Below are positions 36,212-36,453 of a stretch of 36,453 bases of DNA, one piece after another. A program made the position numbers and the translations under genes. Origin of the DNA: Synechococcales cyanobacterium PMM_0083 (GTDB lineage Bacteria > Cyanobacteriota > Cyanobacteriia > Leptolyngbyales > Leptolyngbyaceae); assembly GCA_949127665.1 (NCBI GenBank), contig CASBQE010000161.1, positions 1-36,453 of the forward strand, read 5' to 3'. Below the pieces are notes generated by a model, which did no database searches, was not told the origin of the DNA, and saw only the letters and a list, made by a program, of their open reading frames with translations. Position 1 is the first letter of the stretch. Each line of letters opens with the position of its first letter.

Positions 36212-36453
36212 ATGAAACTTGTTAAGCCGGGTCGCAATCTGATGAATCATTTGAACTACCCTCAGAAATTTGCGCTGATCAGTAGCTTCTTTGCTTTGCC
36301 GATTGTTTTACTAACCTATTTACTATTTTCTGAGTTTCAAAGCAGAGTTAATTTTACTGAGAAAGAACTGCATGGAACTCAATATCTTCGTCCGTTACGT
36401 CGCTTGCTAGAAAATACGTTGAAAGCCAATATTGACAACGATCGCACTAAAGA
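36212..36453 (+). CDS. N-terminal fragment of a methyl-accepting chemotaxis-like protein (runs off window)
   Basis: MKLVKPGRNLMNHLNYPQKFALISSFFALPIVLLTYLLFSEFQSRVNFTEKELHGTQYLRPLRRLLENTLKANIDNDRTK: TM followed by 'EKELHGTQYL.PLRRL' periplasmic pattern. Confidence 0.6.
   Translation, partial: MKLVKPGRNLMNHLNYPQKFALISSFFALPIVLLTYLLFSEFQSRVNFTEKELHGTQYLRPLRRLLENTLKANIDNDRTK

Noticed and set aside
1-36453. Abundant GCGATCGC palindromes as a novel repeat
   Set aside because: These are the known HIP1 octamers typical of many cyanobacterial genomes.
1-36453. CRISPR array, prophage or large integrative element
   Set aside because: No regularly spaced direct repeats with unique spacers, and no integrase, terminase or capsid-like ORFs.

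Overview
The window is about 36.5 kb of cyanobacterial chromosome: many GCGATCGC (HIP1) sites, psb28, a flavodiiron protein, cofH, ispG, and a KaiB-like/PilT pair. It holds roughly 30 credible CDSs, one tRNA-Ala(CGC), several gene relics and small repeat or MITE-like elements. The strongest candidate for an undescribed system is at about 9.5-15 kb. An ECF sigma factor and its anti-sigma factor diverge from a compact minus-strand run encoding a Met-rich (AMKGD/AMKKEG) repeat lipoprotein, a DipZ-type redoxin, a CcdA-like protein, a DM13 protein with a second Met-rich linker, a cytochrome b561-like membrane protein, and a Tat-lipoprotein sulfite-oxidase-fold molybdoenzyme. This resembles both the actinobacterial SigK/RskA-DipZ regulon and the proteobacterial MrpX/YedY1 hypochlorite-scavenging system. 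I infer a cyanobacterial envelope methionine-sulfoxide or oxidant buffering module. Other points of interest are a PIN-domain toxin-antitoxin pair bracketed by a 103-bp direct repeat of the cofH 3' end, a KaiB-domain fusion gene 8 bp downstream of pilT, an orphan small-RNA-like locus at about 16.33-16.47 kb, an IS1-type deletion derivative upstream of psb28, and three genes carrying in-frame low-complexity repeat insertions. All calls come from reading the sequence and translations. No database search was run.
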